The notes beneath the pieces are model-generated. The model did no database searches. It saw only the letters and a program-made list of their open reading frames with translations, and was not told where the DNA came from. Shown here one piece after another: positions 63,157-64,000 of a stretch of DNA of 64,000 nt (the first letter of the stretch is position 1; the number at the start of each line of letters is the position of its first letter). The position numbers and the translations under genes were made by a program. This DNA is from Burkholderiales bacterium (GTDB taxonomy: Bacteria > Pseudomonadota > Gammaproteobacteria > Burkholderiales > Burkholderiaceae_E): NCBI GenBank assembly GCA_027487815.1, contig JAIYCW010000034.1, positions 1-64,000 on the forward strand, given 5' to 3'.

Positions 63157-64000
63157 TCAGGCTCCTTGCAGGGATGGATTGGGCGCATGGCTTGCTTCAC
63201 CCACGGGCGGCGGAATCGGGGTCGATACCTTGCGCCCCTGCAGCACTGTCATCACCACATTAAAGGCCATCAACACCATGCCCGAGAGGTACAGCACCCC
63301 ACCGGCCAGGCGAATCAGGTAGTAAGGAAAGGTGGCTTTCACGCTCTCGGCAAAGGTATAGGTGAGCGTGCCGTCCTCATTGATTGCGCGCCACATCAAA
63401 CCCTGCATCACCCCGGCGATCCACATCGCAGCGATATAGAGCACGATGCCAACAGTTGCCACCCAGAAATGCACTTCAATTGCGCGCACGGAATACATCT
63501 TCTGCAAGCCATAGAGCTTGGGGATCAGAAAGTAGAGGCAGCCCATCGAGATCAAGCCCACCCAGCCCAGGGCACCCGAATGCACATGCCCTACGGTCCA
63601 GTCGGTGTAGTGCGACAGGGCATTCACCGTCTTGATCGACATCATCGGTCCTTCAAAGGTCGACATGCCGTAGAACGACAAGGACACAATCAAGAAGCGC
63701 AGGATCGGATCGTCACGCAATTTGTGCCAAGCGCCCGACAGGGTCATGATGCCGTTGATCATGCCGCCCCAGCTCGGTGCCAGAAGGATCAAACTGAACA
63801 GCATACCAACGCTTTGCGCCCAATCCGGCAATGCGGTGTAGTGCAAGTGATGGGGGCCCGCCCACATGTAGGTGAAGATCAGAGCCCAGAAGTGCACGAT
63901 CGACAGGCGATAGGAAAACACCGGGCGATTGGCCTGCTTGGGGATGAAGTAATACATGATCCCGAGAAAGCCAGCGGTAAGAAAAAAGCCGACCGCATTG
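63157..64000 (-). CDS. ccoN: cbb3-type cytochrome c oxidase subunit I (CcoN), 5' part outside window
   Basis: The C-terminal ~280 codons of the haem-copper oxidase catalytic subunit. Seen are the conserved [20 protein letters not shown], the haem/copper ligand region [20 protein letters not shown] and [16 protein letters not shown], whose histidines bind haem b3. The frame is open to the right edge, so the start and the first ~190 residues are missing. An FNR box is expected before the start outside the window. Confidence 0.97.
   Translation of the reverse strand, partial: NAVGFFLTAGFLGIMYYFIPKQANRPVFSYRLSIVHFWALIFTYMWAGPHHLHYTALPDWAQSVGMLFSLILLAPSWGGMINGIMTLSGAWHKLRDDPILRFLIVSLSFYGMSTFEGPMMSIKTVNALSHYTDWTVGHVHSGALGWVGLISMGCLYFLIPKLYGLQKMYSVRAIEVHFWVATVGIVLYIAAMWIAGVMQGLMWRAINEDGTLTYTFAESVKATFPYYLIRLAGGVLYLSGMVLMAFNVVMTVLQGRKVSTPIPPPVGEASHAPNPSLQGA

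Noticed and set aside
1-64000. Mobile elements, CRISPR arrays, tRNA or rRNA genes
   Set aside because: I looked on both strands for transposase or integrase motifs, regular spacer repeats and tRNA-like cloverleafs in the short gaps and found none.

Overview
The window reads as chromosomal DNA of a betaproteobacterium, most likely of the Burkholderiales. Pointers are the blocks hrcA/hemH/nadK/recN with grpE-dnaK-dnaJ, rnfB-nth-DUF1841, and ccoNOQP-ccoGH-fnr-hemN, a tripartite-tricarboxylate (Bug/TctC) binding protein, PHB metabolism genes and a PEP-CTERM surface protein. Coding density is very high: no gap reaches 300 bases, and many neighbours share ATGA or GTGA stop/start overlaps. I see no tRNA, rRNA, CRISPR array, insertion sequence or phage gene. 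The species cannot be named from the sequence alone.

Layout. 1-9639 (minus): a wax-ester synthase/DGAT-like acyltransferase translationally linked to recC-recB-recD; recD runs off the left edge. 9743-14600: acyl-CoA-binding protein, a PHA-granule-associated protein, a 2-hydroxyacid dehydrogenase with a NhaD-like ion transporter, pncB, and a TetR regulator. 13980-27943 (minus): one long operon that I read as a reductive nicotinate (or closely related N-heteroaromatic) catabolic system. It encodes a molybdenum hydroxylase (FAD subunit plus fused FeS-Mo subunit), 6-hydroxynicotinate reductase, an ApbE-like UPF0280 protein, two DUF1185 proteins, a branched-chain-type ABC importer with a fused permease, an enamidase and the TetR regulator. 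28044-31842 (plus): divergently transcribed ferredoxin FdxA and a 1155-residue GltD-PyrK (Nfn-like) flavoprotein, separated from the operon by 100 bases that carry a repeated TGAAGTA half-site.

31865-44568: MOSC protein, intracellular PHB depolymerase, PEP-CTERM protein, rnfB-nth-DUF1841, MFS transporter, hemL, crotonase, PhyH-type dioxygenase, LysR regulator, DUF2917 protein, TctC protein, HDOD protein. 44579-54465: chaperones dnaJ-dnaK-grpE, a LysM/BON protein, hemH, an NTF2-like protein, hrcA, nadK, recN. 54459-64000: a ferritin-like/FeS/double-CDGSH protein, a TauE/UreH-like membrane protein, hemN, fnr, two small membrane proteins, and ccoG-P-Q-O-N of the cbb3 oxidase, with ccoN cut by the right edge.

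The most interesting part is the nicotinate island. Its enzymes give nicotinate -> 6-hydroxynicotinate -> 1,4,5,6-tetrahydro-6-oxonicotinate -> 2-formylglutarate, the upper route known from the anaerobe Eubacterium barkeri, here next to genes of a respiring cell. The divergent ferredoxin and Nfn-like flavoprotein are plausible suppliers of low-potential electrons for the ferredoxin-dependent reductase. The ApbE-like protein is a plausible flavinyltransferase for that reductase, whose E. barkeri homologue carries covalent flavin. Neither link has been reported to my knowledge; both are inferences from gene order and family knowledge.
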